Shown piece by piece: positions 1 to 10,200 of a stretch of DNA of 64,000 nt. The stretch comes from Sphaerisporangium rufum (GTDB lineage Bacteria > Actinomycetota > Actinomycetes > Streptosporangiales > Streptosporangiaceae), in assembly GCF_016863395.1 (NCBI RefSeq), contig NZ_BOOU01000053.1:1-64000 (forward strand), in the 5' to 3' direction. Position 1 is the stretch's first letter. Each line of letters begins with the position of its first letter. The notes below the pieces were generated by a model, which did not search any database, was not told where the DNA came from, and saw nothing but the letters and a program-made list of their open reading frames with translations. Made by a program: the position numbers and the translations under genes.

Positions 1-152
1 AGGCCAAATACTTCAACGTCTGACGGCGATGGCGCGGCCGCGCGGCGGCGGCCGGCCGGCTTCGGGTCCTCGACCGGATCCGGCCCTACCCGGCCGCCGT
101 CCCGCACCCGGGATCGCCGGCGGACTCCGGCGGCGACCGGCCGCGCCGGCCG

Positions 153-500
153 TCATGGCCAGGTCGGCTCGACCCGCACGCTGTAGGTGCCGCTCATCGT
201 GCGCCGCACCGTGGCCCCGGCCCGGACCCGGGTGGTCGCCCGCAGCAGCCCGGAGCGGCAACCGGCCCCCGAGTAGAACACCACGTCGGTGTCGGTGGCG
301 TTGATCACCCGGATCCGGGAGAACAGCGGGAAGGCCGGCAGCGCGTGGCATCCGGCGGCCGGGTTGACGATCCGCACCCGGGGGCCCCGGGTGCTCTCCA
401 CGGTCAGGGTGCCGGTGGCCGCGCCGGCCGGGCCGGCCGCGGTGAGCACCAGGGGTATTGCGGCCAGCAGGGTGCCGGCCGCCGTCAGGGCGCGTCGCAT
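153..500 (-). CDS. Small secreted protein of unknown function
   Basis: The protein has 115 residues. An n-region with two arginines, a hydrophobic core and an AxA-like end near residue 27 (GPAGA, then ATGT) make a clear Sec signal peptide. The mature part is about 88 residues, beta-strand-like, with two cysteines that could form one disulfide. The ATG at 500 is chosen because GGAGGT lies 5 bases upstream and the signal peptide starts there; the reading frame extends much further upstream without support. An imperfect inverted repeat (512-536) sits just above the ribosome site. I do not recognise a family; an exported or wall-associated role is inferred from the signal peptide only. Confidence 0.75.
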   Translation of the reverse strand: MRRALTAAGTLLAAIPLVLTAAGPAGAATGTLTVESTRGPRVRIVNPAAGCHALPAFPLFSRIRVINATDTDVVFYSGAGCRSGLLRATTRVRAGATVRRTMSGTYSVRVEPTWP

Positions 501-511
501 GACCACCTCCA

Positions 512-536
512 CGATCGTCACTATCCGTGATGATCG
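512..536. promoter_or_regulatory. Inverted repeat just upstream of the secreted-protein start
   Basis: CGATCGTCAC (512-521) and GTGATGATCG (527-536) are inverted repeats with one mismatch and a 5-base spacer. They lie immediately above the GGAGGT of the gene starting at 500. The stretch is less GC-rich than its surroundings and holds GATAGT on the minus strand, a possible -10. It may be an operator or a short hairpin in the leader; no binding protein can be named. Confidence 0.4.
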
Positions 537-577
537 TAACTCGGTGAGATAGACCGGCGGGGGAGGCGCTCGGGACC

Positions 578-1384
578 TCAGCCGGCCAGCAGGCGGCGCG
601 CCAGGCCGGTGAGGTGATCCTGCCAGGCGGCCAGCGCGGCCCGCCGGTGCTCGGGCGGGCAGGTGTGGGTCAGTACCAGGCGGGCCCCGTGCCCGGTGCC
701 CTCGCGCAGCTCCCACCGCACCCGGCCGGGGCGGGCGTCGTACTCCAACAGCCGCGGCGCCTTGACGTCGGCCACCTCCAGCGGCGGGAACTCGGCCACG
801 GTGAAGCCGGCCGGGACGCGCCCGCCGGTGGGGGTGCCGCCCAGCGCGTCCCACACCTCGGGGATCGGCCGGCTCAGCTGCCGTTCGAAGCGGACGCCGT
901 CGTCGTCCGCGGTGCCGGCCGCCATGCCCAGGACGTCGATGTACTTCTCCAGCAGCGCGGCCATGTCCCGGGACCCGTCCGCGGGCGCGGTGCCGGCCAG
1001 CGCGGCCGCCAGCGCGTCGAGGCAGGAGTGCCACCCGGCGGCGAAGCTGGGCGCGCCGAACCGGTCGTCGAAGGTGTGCCGCAGGATCAGCAGCGCGCCG
1101 TCGCCGTCCGGCCGCACCTCCCAGCGCAGCAGATCGCCGCCCCAGGTGAAGGCGAGGAGGTGCGGCGGCTGGAAATCGCGGACCTCGCCCACATCGCCGC
1201 CCGGTTCGCCGTAGACGACCTCCCCGCCGGCCCGTGGCTCGATCCGGGCCGGGGTGGGGAACCAGTGGGCCAGCTCGGCCGGCTCGGTCAGCGCCCGCCA
1301 CACCCGGTCCGGGGGGTGCGGCAGCCGCCGCTCCATCCGCAGCACGCTCCGGCCGTCCACCGTTTCCAGCGTCTCCCTCATCAT
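578..1384 (-). CDS. Tandem SRPBCC (AHSA1-like) domain protein
   Basis: The 268-residue protein holds two SRPBCC/START-like folds of the AHSA1 (activator of Hsp90 ATPase homologue) type. The first, about residues 10-125, has the usual beginning (RRLPHPPDRVWRALTEP), the AHWFPTPARIEP step and a KxxR-like H-T-F-D-D segment. The second, about 150-268, is more degenerate. Such proteins bind small hydrophobic ligands in a cleft; many actinobacterial members sit beside or under ArsR-type repressors. The start ATG has GAGGAG 3 bases upstream. No ArsR gene is adjacent here, but an ArsR-sized palindrome lies 77 bases upstream of the start. Ligand unknown. Confidence 0.85.
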   Translation of the reverse strand: MMRETLETVDGRSVLRMERRLPHPPDRVWRALTEPAELAHWFPTPARIEPRAGGEVVYGEPGGDVGEVRDFQPPHLLAFTWGGDLLRWEVRPDGDGALLILRHTFDDRFGAPSFAAGWHSCLDALAAALAGTAPADGSRDMAALLEKYIDVLGMAAGTADDDGVRFERQLSRPIPEVWDALGGTPTGGRVPAGFTVAEFPPLEVADVKAPRLLEYDARPGRVRWELREGTGHGARLVLTHTCPPEHRRAALAAWQDHLTGLARRLLAG

Positions 1385-1460
1385 CCGCTCCTCGGGGGCG
1401 CGGCGCCGTGGCGCCGGACGGGCGCGGGTCGCCCGTCCCTGCCGAACATACCATGCCGGT

Positions 1461-1482
1461 TATATGCCGGTAAACGCATATA
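1461..1482. promoter_or_regulatory. Operator-like palindrome upstream of the SRPBCC gene
   Basis: TATATGC (1461-1467) and GCATATA (1476-1482) form a perfect inverted repeat around 8 bases, flanked by CCGGT and CCG. It is an AT-rich island in GC-rich DNA and lies between the end of the lipase gene and the start of the SRPBCC gene, which is read leftward from 1384. Its form fits a dimeric winged-helix or TetR repressor site. The repressor is not encoded nearby. Confidence 0.5.
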
Positions 1483-1524
1483 CCGAGCCTGGGGCGGGCC
1501 GATGGCGACCCCGCGTCCGCCGGT

Positions 1525-2823
1525 TCAGTCGCCGAACTCGTTCTGCACGCCGGGCGGGGTGAGGGCGGAGACATAGTGCTGGGGCAGGTGATCGTCGATC
1601 GAGTAGACCGACGGCAGCGAGCGGGTGACCTCGAAGCCGCGTGCCAGGTACGCGAGCCCGGCCAGCGGGATGCCGAGCAGGCCGGGCATCTGCGGTGTGG
1701 CGCTCCGCCGGCTCTCCCACCGGCCGCGCCGCTCCGGCGGAGCGCACCGGCCACCGGTCAGCGTGCCGAGCAGCGTGTTGCGCAGATGCGGCACGGCGTA
1801 GCGCAGCTCGCGGCCGAAGTGCCGGAACGCGCCGGAGGCGGTGGACGGCAGGTGCGGCACCACGTCCCGGTCGTAGACATACCGGATCACCCGCTCGCGC
1901 AGGAAGTCGTCCTGCCGGCACGCCTCGGCGAAGCGCGGGTCGCCGATCATCGGCTGGCCGAAGGTGTAGACCGCGCGGAGCCGGCTCGCGAAGACGTCCC
2001 GGTACTTGCGCTCGTGCCGCATCATGACGCCCATCAGCGCGGCCATCGCCCCGCCCTGGCTGTGCCCGGTGATGTAGAGCACCTCCAGGCCGCCCTCCAG
2101 CGGGCCGGGCCGTCCCGCCGGCCGGGTCGCGCCGGCCGCGGCGCGTACCGAGCGGTGCTCGCAGGCGAGCCGCAGCGCGTTCATCACCTCGTAGCGGGTC
2201 GCCCGCACGTTGCGGTACAGGCCGGCGTGCACCGTGGCGCACGGGTCGCCGATCCGGTAGCCGATGCGCTCCGGCGCCACGTCCAGCACGCCGAGCCAGT
2301 TGACGAAGTTCAGCGGCTCGGTGCCGCGGTAACACAGGATGCCCACCCGGCCGCTCCGGCTCTGCACCAGGAAGGCGGTCGAGCAGATCAGCATCGCGTC
2401 GACCGAGGCGCGGATCATCCGGCACCGGTTGTCCGCCAGCCCCAGCCGCGCCATGATCATGGACAACGTCCGGGGGTCGGCGTAGGAGTACGCGGCACAG
2501 GTGGCCATGACGTGCGCGATCACCGGGTCCGGGTGCTCGCCGGGCGCCAGCAGCCGCCGCTCCAGGTCCTTGTACACCGGGAACCCCGGCGTCTCGCGGT
2601 GCCCGTATGGCCGCAACTCGTCATAACTCGGGGCCGCCGCGTCCCGGTTCCACACCCCGCCGGCCGCCAGGACGTCCCGCATCCGCCCTTCCCACTCGGT
2701 GGGGAACAGCGACTCGCCCGCACTCGCGCCGCCGGCGGCCGGGACCCGCCCGGCCGCCGCGCCGGTCCCGGTGATGATGGTCTTGCCCTGCCGGCTGTTC
2801 CCGGTCCCGTCCGTCCCTGCCAC
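1525..2823 (-). CDS. Class-3 lipase-like alpha/beta hydrolase
   Basis: The 432-residue protein resembles the lipase (class 3) family. The nucleophile elbow GHSQGG is present; downstream lie YTFGQPMIGD, typical of class-3 lipases, and YVYDRDVVPHLP, which supplies the catalytic aspartate. A late histidine (HFGRELRY or HLPQHY) would complete the triad. There is no convincing signal peptide, so it probably acts inside the cell or leaves by another route. The GTG at 2823 is preferred because GGAAGG precedes it by 8 bases; an ATG near 2690 would still keep the whole catalytic domain. Substrate is unknown; esterase or lipase activity is inferred from the family. Confidence 0.8.
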   Translation of the reverse strand: MAGTDGTGNSRQGKTIITGTGAAAGRVPAAGGASAGESLFPTEWEGRMRDVLAAGGVWNRDAAAPSYDELRPYGHRETPGFPVYKDLERRLLAPGEHPDPVIAHVMATCAAYSYADPRTLSMIMARLGLADNRCRMIRASVDAMLICSTAFLVQSRSGRVGILCYRGTEPLNFVNWLGVLDVAPERIGYRIGDPCATVHAGLYRNVRATRYEVMNALRLACEHRSVRAAAGATRPAGRPGPLEGGLEVLYITGHSQGGAMAALMGVMMRHERKYRDVFASRLRAVYTFGQPMIGDPRFAEACRQDDFLRERVIRYVYDRDVVPHLPSTASGAFRHFGRELRYAVPHLRNTLLGTLTGGRCAPPERRGRWESRRSATPQMPGLLGIPLAGLAYLARGFEVTRSLPSVYSIDDHLPQHYVSALTPPGVQNEFGD

Positions 2824-3100
2824 GCCTGCCACCTTCCGTTCGATGACCGTGCCGCCGGGTGCCGGTGGTCCCGTGCCCGGCGGACGGCCTCGTCGCCCGC
2901 GACCCCGCTCGCCCCAAGATCGGTCTGACGGCTGGATTTCCGTCCGGAGTCCGGTGGAATCCCTCGGGCACGCAAACACCTGGCCACCCGCCCGATTCCT
3001 CCCGCCCGCCGGCGGACCCGGGCATGGCCCCGCGGACCGTCCGATGGTGCAGTAACGTCGTCGGAAGTCCTGCGCAGCCTCATCCGGTGGAGGTAGGCCC

Positions 3101-3595
3101 ATGTTCCTCGTTCTCGGCGCGGTGACGTACGTGCCCATGATCATTGTTCTGGTCGTGGGCATCGTGCTGACCGCGCGGGCCAGACGCGAGCGGGGCGCCC
3201 CGGCCACCCTGGGCCTGGCCGGCTGCGCCGTGCTGCTGGTCGCCGCGGTGCTGGAGCTGGTCCGCGCCTTCGTGCTGCCCGGGTTGGGCGCGTCGATGGG
3301 CCTGGGCGCCGTCCAGTTCATGGCGATGGCGGGCCTGCTGTTGACGGTGCTGCACGTCACGGGCGTCGGGCTGCTGATCGCCGGGGTCGTCACCCGGCGG
3401 CGGACGCCCGGCGGCCCGGGCCCGGTGCCGCCGGGCGGATGGCCGTCCGATGCGGGCGGATATCCCGGGCCGAGTACGGCACCCGGGTACGGCACGCCGT
3501 ACGGCCCGGGCGCCCAGGGCGGCCCGCACGGCCCGGGTGGGCCGTACGGCGGCCCGAGCGGCCCAGGCGCGCCGGGCGGGCGGCCGGCGGGCTGA
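3101..3595 (+). CDS. Small membrane protein with Pro/Gly-rich tail
   Basis: The protein has 164 residues. Three or four hydrophobic segments lie at about 2-24, 36-60 and 72-103, the last perhaps two short spans. After TRRR comes a cytoplasmic tail of about 60 residues made of G, P, Y and S (GYGTPYGPG-like repeats). The ATG follows GGAGGT at good spacing. Tails of this kind are common on actinobacterial membrane proteins of unknown function. It converges on the sensor kinase gene that ends 12 bases downstream on the other strand. No family function can be assigned. Confidence 0.75.
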   Translation: MFLVLGAVTYVPMIIVLVVGIVLTARARRERGAPATLGLAGCAVLLVAAVLELVRAFVLPGLGASMGLGAVQFMAMAGLLLTVLHVTGVGLLIAGVVTRRRTPGGPGPVPPGGWPSDAGGYPGPSTAPGYGTPYGPGAQGGPHGPGGPYGGPSGPGAPGGRPAG

Positions 3596-3607
3596 CGGGC
3601 CGGCGGG

Positions 3608-4759
3608 TCAGGCGCAGCTGCGGGCCGGTGCCCGGCTCGGCGCGCACCGCTCGGCCAGCGGCAGCCGGACCACGAACCGCGCCCCGCCCAGCGGGGAGGC
3701 GCCGACCTCGATCGTCCCGTGGTGAGCATGCACGATGTCCCGGACGATGGCCAGGCCGAGACCGGTGCCGCCCCGGTCCCGGCTGCGTGCCGCGTCCAGC
3801 CGGGTGAACCGCTCGAAGATCCGCTCACGGTCGGCCGGCGCGACGCCCGCCCCGTCGTCGTCCACCACCAGTTCGGCGGTGCCGCCGTCGCAGCGCACCT
3901 CGGCCACCACCTGGCGCCGCGCATGGCGTTCGGCGTTGTCCAGCAGGTTGGTGACCACCCGGCCGATCTGGGTGTGCACCACTTCGATGACCGCCGGGCA
4001 GCAGGGCCGCAGCCGCACGGCGCACCGGCCGGAGCGCCGCGACACCTCCTCGTGCACGATCGAGGCCAGGGCGGCGCGCGTGCGCGGCAGGAACGGGGCG
4101 GCGCTGCCGGCCCGGTCCAGCAGCAGCAGGTCGGTGATGATCGTCTGCAACCGGTCCACGTCGCGCAGGCTGTGGTCGAGGAGCCGGGGCAGGTCGGTCT
4201 GGCCGGGGTGCAGCCGTGCCTCCTCCAGCTGGGCGCGCAGGCCGGCGACCGGGGTGCGCAGCTCGTGCGAGGCGTCGGCCGCGAACTGCCGCTCGCGGTC
4301 GAGCGACAGCTGCGAGCGGATCCGGGCGTGCTCCAGCCGGGCCAGCGTGCTGTTGACGGTGCGGGCCAGCCGCGCGATCTCGTCGTTCCCGGCCGGTTCT
4401 GGCACCCGCCCGCTCAGGTCGTTGACGTTGATGGCGGACAGTTCGGCGCGGATCGCCTCCACCGGCCGCAGCGCCCGGCCGGTGATCTTCCAGCCGGCCA
4501 GGACCGCCGCGGCGACCAGGGCGGCGGCCTGGACGGCGAAGATGATGTCGATCATGATCGCCGGGTCGCGCGCGACGGGGCCGGCGGCCTGCGGGATGGC
4601 CACGTGCGCCAGCATTCCGGCCAGCGCCGCCGAGGGGATGAGCAGCAGCGCGGCCAGCACGCCGACCAGGACGGCGATGCGGCCGCGCAGCGTACGGGGA
4701 CGCGGCAGAGCGCGGATGGGAGGCCGGCCGGCCGGCGCGTCGTGTTCCTCGGCGATCAT
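3608..4759 (-). CDS. Two-component sensor histidine kinase (orphan)
   Basis: The 383-residue kinase has two membrane segments (about 28-49 and 70-91) around a short outside loop of some 20 residues, a HAMP domain (about 92-145), a HisKA dimerisation domain with the phospho-acceptor in SHELRTP (His165), and an HATPase_c domain with N (NLLDNAERH), G1 (DDDGAGV) and G2 (GGTGLGLAIV) boxes. The short sensor loop suggests it senses the membrane or an interacting protein rather than a ligand. GGAGGG precedes the ATG. No response regulator is adjacent, so its partner is elsewhere in the genome. Confidence 0.92.
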   Translation of the reverse strand: MIAEEHDAPAGRPPIRALPRPRTLRGRIAVLVGVLAALLLIPSAALAGMLAHVAIPQAAGPVARDPAIMIDIIFAVQAAALVAAAVLAGWKITGRALRPVEAIRAELSAINVNDLSGRVPEPAGNDEIARLARTVNSTLARLEHARIRSQLSLDRERQFAADASHELRTPVAGLRAQLEEARLHPGQTDLPRLLDHSLRDVDRLQTIITDLLLLDRAGSAAPFLPRTRAALASIVHEEVSRRSGRCAVRLRPCCPAVIEVVHTQIGRVVTNLLDNAERHARRQVVAEVRCDGGTAELVVDDDGAGVAPADRERIFERFTRLDAARSRDRGGTGLGLAIVRDIVHAHHGTIEVGASPLGGARFVVRLPLAERCAPSRAPARSCA

Positions 4760-4913
4760 GGTGAGCCCTCCGTCGCGGTCCGCGGGACGGCACTTGGATA
4801 GCGCTTTCCCTGGCCGGCGAATCTCGTGTCGTCCGGCGGTACCGGCCGGGCGCGGGTCCGGCCGGGCACCGCGGGGGGATGGTCCGGTGTGCTGGAAGGG
4901 CTCAAGCTAGCAG

Positions 4914-4945
4914 CGGCCAAGCCCGGGGAACCCCGGGCTTGGCCG
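4914..4945. terminator. Strong GC hairpin, probable terminator
   Basis: A perfect 15-bp stem (4914-4928 with 4931-4945) closes on a 2-base AA turn, so the sequence is almost a full palindrome. On the plus strand it is followed by GGGCTTTTG, a short T tract. It lies 68 bases past the stop of the amine oxidase gene, which is read leftward, and before the start of no plus-strand gene. It most likely ends transcription of the amine oxidase mRNA, perhaps with no need for a long U tract, as is usual in actinomycetes. Confidence 0.65.
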
Positions 4946-5012
4946 GGCTTTTGCCGACCTTTGCCGAGATTTGAGGCCTATGCCGTTTTTGTCGGCGATG
5001 CGAAGGATCGGG

Positions 5013-6887
5013 TCACCGGGACACCTCAAGGGCCACCCGGACCGCGGACTCCAGGGCACCCTCGATCCAGGCGTGTTTCAGCGACGTGTGGTCGCCGGCG
5101 AAGTGCAGCGGCCCTTCCGCCCGCGGGATGGCCGGGTGGATCTCGGTCATCTGCCCGGGGGTGAACACCGCCGCCTCGCCGAACGCGTACCGGTTGCGCA
5201 GCCAGCTCTGCGTCCGGCCGTGCCCGGTGTAGAACTCGGCGATCCGGTCGCCGTGCACCTGCTGCAGGCCGCGCAGCGCGTACCCGTAACGCTCGCGGTC
5301 GTCCATCGAGTCCCAGCGGGCGGCGTCGTCCGCCCAGACGTAGCTCGCCAGCACGACCCCGCCCCGGCTGCCCGGCACCGGATGCGAGGGGTAGTAGGTG
5401 AACCGGTTGGCGTTGTCGGCCACCGAGCCGCCGCCGGTCACGTGGGTGACCGGGCCGGGCCGGTAACGAGCGCCGAGCTCGCGCCGCCAGTCGGCCTCGT
5501 CGAACTCCCACCAGCGCCGGGAGAACTCCAGCAGCACCTTGGTCGCGGTGTCGTAGTGCAACTCCATCACCGCGCGGCGCTTGGCGTAGGACAGCGCCGG
5601 CGTGATCTCCACGTGCCGCAGCGCCGGGAACGGCACCGTGACGACCGCCACGTCGCCGTGGAACGTCTCGGCGGTGCGCCGTCCCCGCCAGGAGGACTCG
5701 TCGCCGGTCTCGCTGACCGTGTCGACGCGCACCCCGCCGCCGGAGGTGTCGATCCGCACCGCCCGCCGGTCCAGGTGGATCTCCTTGCGCAGCCCGGGGA
5801 CCAGCGCGTACGGCAGGCGCCGGCTGCCGCCGGCCATCTCCCAGTACGTCGCCGACGGGTTGACCAGACTCCGGGTCAGGAAGGTGTGCATGAACGCCAG
5901 CGGCAGCCGGGAGGTCAGGTTCTCCAGCGTGCCGATGGCGTCGACCGCCGCGTCGTCGAGGCCGGCGTGCTCGGTGAGGAACCGGTTCATCGAGTACCCG
6001 TCGAACTCGTACAGCACCCGCGCCCAGCCCTCGACCAGCTCCGGGAGCGGCTTGTCGACGCGGCCGGAACCGCGGGCCACCGAGAAGTGGTCGCGGACCG
6101 GGTCCAGGGCCTCGTCCAGGATGCGCCCGGCGGTCCGGCCGTCCCGCAGGCCGAAGGAGGCGTTGACCCGGCGCGGGTCGGCGGCGTAGGCGTCGCGCCG
6201 CTGGACGATGCCGTTGACCCGGATCCAGGTGTGGTTCAGCCGCTCGGGCGCGGTGAACCGCCCCCGGGCGGGCCCGGACCGCCACACGCTCCCGTCCCGC
6301 GCCGGGTAGACGACCGGCGGCACCGGACCGCGCGGCCGGGCGCCCGGGCGCACGTCCACGTTGTAGAACGGGCGGCGCGCGATGCCCAGCTTGTCGATCA
6401 GGGCCAGCGCGAGCGGGTGGAAGTCCGGGACGCGCATGGCCCCGGCCTCGGCGTACTGCCGGTGGTCGGCGAAGCCGGTGGTGAAGGTCTTGATCCGGCC
6501 GCCGATCCGGTCGCCGTTGGCCTCGATCACGGTCACCCGGTGGCCGGCCTGCTTCAACAGCGTCGCGGCCACCAGCCCGGAGATGCCGGCTCCGATGACC
6601 AGCACCCGCTTCGGGCGGCGGGCCTTCGGCAACCCGTCGTCGATGAGCACCTTGAGCATGCCCAGCTTGAGGTCGGTCCCGTCCTCGCCGACCAGCAGCA
6701 GGTCGCGGGCCACCTCCAGGCAGGTGCGCCGGCGCGCGGCGTCGCCCGTCGCCGGGGCGGGGGACGGCGGGACGGCGGCGGGCGCGGCCGCCGCCGCGGC
6801 GGGGGCGGCGGGCAGCGCGGCCAGGGCCGGGCCGGCCACGCCGAGCGCGGCCAGCCTGCCGAATCCTCGCCGGTTGATCTCTGGCAC
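5013..6887 (-). CDS. Exported flavin-dependent amine oxidase
   Basis: The 624-residue protein belongs to the flavin monoamine oxidase / L-amino-acid oxidase family and would oxidise an amine to imine, releasing ammonia and hydrogen peroxide. The N-terminus carries RRGFGR followed by an Ala-rich hydrophobic stretch, a Tat-type signal, so export with bound FAD is likely. The FAD-binding site is [12 protein letters not shown] with [11 protein letters not shown] about 25 residues on; the C-terminal FAD motif is HFAGDHTS, followed by [12 protein letters not shown] at 6887 has AAGGAA 8 bases upstream. The gene is single, ends before a strong hairpin, and the substrate (amino acid, polyamine or aromatic amine) cannot be read from sequence. 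Confidence 0.88.
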   Translation of the reverse strand: MPEINRRGFGRLAALGVAGPALAALPAAPAAAAAAPAAVPPSPAPATGDAARRRTCLEVARDLLLVGEDGTDLKLGMLKVLIDDGLPKARRPKRVLVIGAGISGLVAATLLKQAGHRVTVIEANGDRIGGRIKTFTTGFADHRQYAEAGAMRVPDFHPLALALIDKLGIARRPFYNVDVRPGARPRGPVPPVVYPARDGSVWRSGPARGRFTAPERLNHTWIRVNGIVQRRDAYAADPRRVNASFGLRDGRTAGRILDEALDPVRDHFSVARGSGRVDKPLPELVEGWARVLYEFDGYSMNRFLTEHAGLDDAAVDAIGTLENLTSRLPLAFMHTFLTRSLVNPSATYWEMAGGSRRLPYALVPGLRKEIHLDRRAVRIDTSGGGVRVDTVSETGDESSWRGRRTAETFHGDVAVVTVPFPALRHVEITPALSYAKRRAVMELHYDTATKVLLEFSRRWWEFDEADWRRELGARYRPGPVTHVTGGGSVADNANRFTYYPSHPVPGSRGGVVLASYVWADDAARWDSMDDRERYGYALRGLQQVHGDRIAEFYTGHGRTQSWLRNRYAFGEAAVFTPGQMTEIHPAIPRAEGPLHFAGDHTSLKHAWIEGALESAVRVALEVSR

Positions 6888-7224
6888 GATGTCGGTTCCT
6901 TTCCGGGGGGACTACGGTCGGTGATGAACGACCACGGAGAGTTTCCTGCGTGCGGTGAAATCGGGAACGACGGCACGCCATGTCGGGCGAGCTGGCATTC
7001 CAGCTGATTCGCCGAACCGCGCGGGCCGCGGGCTTGCGCGGCCATCGCGCGGCAGGCGCGGTCCGTCCGGCGTGACGAGCCCGCTCAGGGGTGATGCGCC
7101 CTGGTGAGGCGGGACGGGCCCTGGGCGGGCACGGCGGTTTCCGGCCGGGCACGGTGGGCGCTGGTCGGGCGCGGGGCGCCCTGGTCGGGCATGGTGGGAT
7201 GTGGTCGGGCGCGGACGGCCGCGG
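6888..7224. other. Intergenic stretch, amine oxidase leader and SARP 3' region
   Basis: No gene is supported in these 337 bases. The part near 6890-7010 is the likely promoter region of the amine oxidase gene; it is somewhat less GC-rich (for example GAAATCGGGAACGACG) but I cannot pick a confident -10/-35. The part from 7101 to 7220 is a 20-bp periodic array described separately. Confidence 0.6.
7101..7220. repeat. Six-unit 20-bp tandem repeat after the SARP stop codon
   Basis: Units start at 7101, 7121, 7141, 7161, 7181 and 7201. The first half of each is a version of CTGGTCGGGC: CTGGTGAGGC, CTGGGCGGGC, CCGGCCGGGC, CTGGTCGGGC, CTGGTCGGGC, GTGGTCGGGC. The second half is looser (for example ACGGTGGGCG, ATGGTGGGAT). 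The array stops 4 bases before the stop codon of the SARP gene. A 20-bp period is not a multiple of three, so it is not a coding repeat. Two helical turns per unit would place bound proteins on one DNA face. Confidence 0.75.
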
Positions 7225-10200
7225 TCAGCCGCCGTCGCCGAGCGGGCGGCCCAGCTGGCCGCGCATCTGCTGGGCCACCGGGGCGTCCATCTTGTCGGTG
7301 AGCGCCAGTGCCTGGGCCAGCGAGTCCTGTGCGCCGTCGGCGTCGCCGGCCGCCTGCTGGGAGTCGCCCAGCATGATCAGCGTCCGGGCCTCCTGCAGCG
7401 GCATGTGCATCTGGCGGAACAGCGACAGCGCCTGCTCGAAACGGATGACCGCCTCCGGCGCGTCCCCGCGGGCCATCGACAGCTCGCCCAGCCCGAGCTG
7501 CACCCGCGCCTCGACCAGGTGCTCGCTGGCGGTGCTCGCGAGCATCAGCGAGCGGCGCAGCGCGCTCTCCGCCTCGTCCAGCTCGGCCCGCCGCAGCCGC
7601 GCGACGCCGAGCCCGTGCAGGGCGTAGGCCTCGCCGGTGGGGTCGCCGATGTCCCGCACGACCTCCAGGGCCTCCTCGAAGACCTCGACCGCCAGCGCGG
7701 GCTGGCCCGACTGCAGGTAGGTGTGGCCGATCCGGTGCAGTACCTGCGCCTCGACCCGGCGGCTGCCGCTGCTGCGGCTCAGCTCCAGCGCCTCCGACAG
7801 CAGCCGCTGCGCGCCGGGCAGGTCGTCGAACTCCAGGCGCAGCTGCGCCAGGTTGTGCAGCACGTAGGCCGAGGCCACCTGGTCGCCGGTGCCGCGGAAG
7901 ATCTCCAGCGCCCGGCGGTAGTGCGCCTCGGCGTCGGCGAACCGGCCGCTCAACCGGTCCAGGAAGCCGATGTTGCGAATCACCAGCGCGGTGCCCTGCT
8001 GGTCGCCGATCTCCTCGAACAGCTGGACCGCCGCCTCGAAGTCGCATCGCGCGTCGCCGAAGCGCTGCTCGGTGATGTACAGCGAGCCGCGCGAGTAGAG
8101 CATCGCCGCCTGCCCGCACCGGTCCTGAGCCTGCCGGGTGGCGGTCAGCGCGACCTGGTGGGTCTCCCGCCAGTCGTCCAGGTAGACCCGCGACTCGAAG
8201 AGCGTGACCGAGCTGATGGCCAGGTCCCAGCACAGCGAGACGAAGCCCGCCTGCGCCGCCTGCCGGATACCGGACACCAGCATCGAACGCTCCCGCTCGT
8301 ACCACTGCAGCGGCGAGGCGACCAGCTGGTTCACCAGCCGCTCGGGCAGCGGCCAGCGCGGGGCGTCGCTGTGGATCTGCACGTAGTCGCCGCCGTACTC
8401 GCGGCGGTGCGCGGCCTCGGCGAGGAAGAGCAGGCCGCCGAGCACCCGCCGCAGCGCCGCGTTCCGCTCGGCGGGGGACTCCTCGGCGGCCAGGCGTTCG
8501 CGGGCGAACACCCGGATCAGGTCGTGGAAGCGGTACTGGCTGTGCACGCCGTAGCCCATGCCGGTGGTCTCGATGAGCTGGGCGTCGGCCAGATCGTCCA
8601 GCAGGTCCTGCGCCTCGGGCAGCGGCCGGTCGAGCAGTGCCGCACTCACCCAGGCGGAGAAGATCTGCGAGTCCAGGATGGTGAGCCTGCGGAACAGCCG
8701 GCGCGCGTCCTCGCCGACGCTGTCGTAGGTCAGCGAGATGCTGGCGCGGATGCCCATCTCGCCGTGTTTCAGCTCGTCCAGGCGGCGGGTCTCGTCGGCC
8801 AGCCGGCTCACCAGCTGCTCGACGCTCCAGTGCTGCCGGGCCGACAGCCGCGCTCCGGCGATGCGCAGCGCGAGCGGCAGGTGCCCGCACAGTTCGGCCA
8901 GTTCCTCGGCCGCGTCCACCTCCGACTGGACCCGCTCGATGCCGGCGATGCGCGACAGCAGGTTGACCGACTGGTCGGCGTCGAAGATGTCCAGGTCGAC
9001 GTGGACCGCGCCGGCCAGCCCGGCCAGCCGGCTGCGGCTGGTGATGATCACCGCGGAGGCGGGGTTGCCGGGCAGTAGCGGGAGGATCTGGCTCTCGCTG
9101 CCCGCGTCGTCCAGGACGATCAGCATCCGCCGGTCGGCCAGCAGCGCCCGGTACATCTCGGCGCGTTCCTCCAGGCCGTCGGGGATCGCGGTGCCGGAGA
9201 CCCCGAGCACCCGCAGGAACCGCTCCAGCACCTGCATGGGGCCGGCCGGCCGGGACGCCCCGCCGTGCAGGTCCGCGAACAGCTGCCCGTGCGGGAACCG
9301 GTCGACGACGCTGTGCGAGACGTGCACGGCGATGGTGGACTTGCCGACCCCGGGCTTGCCGACGACCACGATGATCGGGACGGCGAACCGGGAGCGGCCC
9401 TCGGTGGCGAGCATGAGCCGCTGGCGGATCTCCTCGACCTGCTTGGTGCGCCCGGTGAAGTCGGCGATGTCGGTGGGGAGCATGCCGGGGACGGTGGGCA
9501 CGGTGGGCGGCGCCGGTTGTCGCGGTCCGGTCGCCTCCTGGGGCGGCGCCGGGGGGTCCAGACTCTCGTCGGAGGTCAGGATCGCGTGCTCCAGCTGCTG
9601 CAGCCGCTCGTTCGGCTCGATGCCGAGTTCCTCGATCATCGTGCGCCGGGCGTTGCGGTACACCTGGAGCGCCTCGGCCTGCCGGCCCGATCGGTAGAGC
9701 GCGGTCATCAGCTGGGCGCGCAGCCGCTCCCGCAGCGGGTACTCCTCGGTGAGCTCGGTCAACTCCCCGACCAGCTCGTGGTGGCGGCCGAGGTCGAGCT
9801 CCAGCTGGATGCAGTCCTCGTTGGCGGTGATCCGGTTCTCGGTGAGGCGGCCGGCCGCGGTCTGCACCAGCCTGCTCTCCATGCCGTCCAGCGCCGGTCC
9901 CCGCCACAGCGCGAGCGCCTCGCGGTAGTGCTTGATCGCCTCGTTGACGTTGCGGGCCTCGCGGGCGCGGCGGGCCCGCAGCACCAGGCTCTCGAAGCGC
10001 TGGGCGTCGATCTGGTCGGCGGCGACCCGGATGGTGTAGCCGAGCGACTGGGTGGAGATGATGTCGGGGCAGCCGTGCGCGGCGAACATGCGGCGCAGCG
10101 AGGAGATGCAGATCTGTATCTGGGCCCGGGCGGTGATCGGCGGCTCGTCCTCGTAGATCGCCTCCATCAGCCGGCCGATGGTGACCACCCGGTTGGCGTC

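Noticed and set aside
4971-7007. Long plus-strand open frame of 678 codons over the amine oxidase gene
   Set aside because: It is the mirror of a real minus-strand gene in GC-rich DNA; it has no family motifs and shows the Gly/Arg/Pro-rich composition of an antisense frame.
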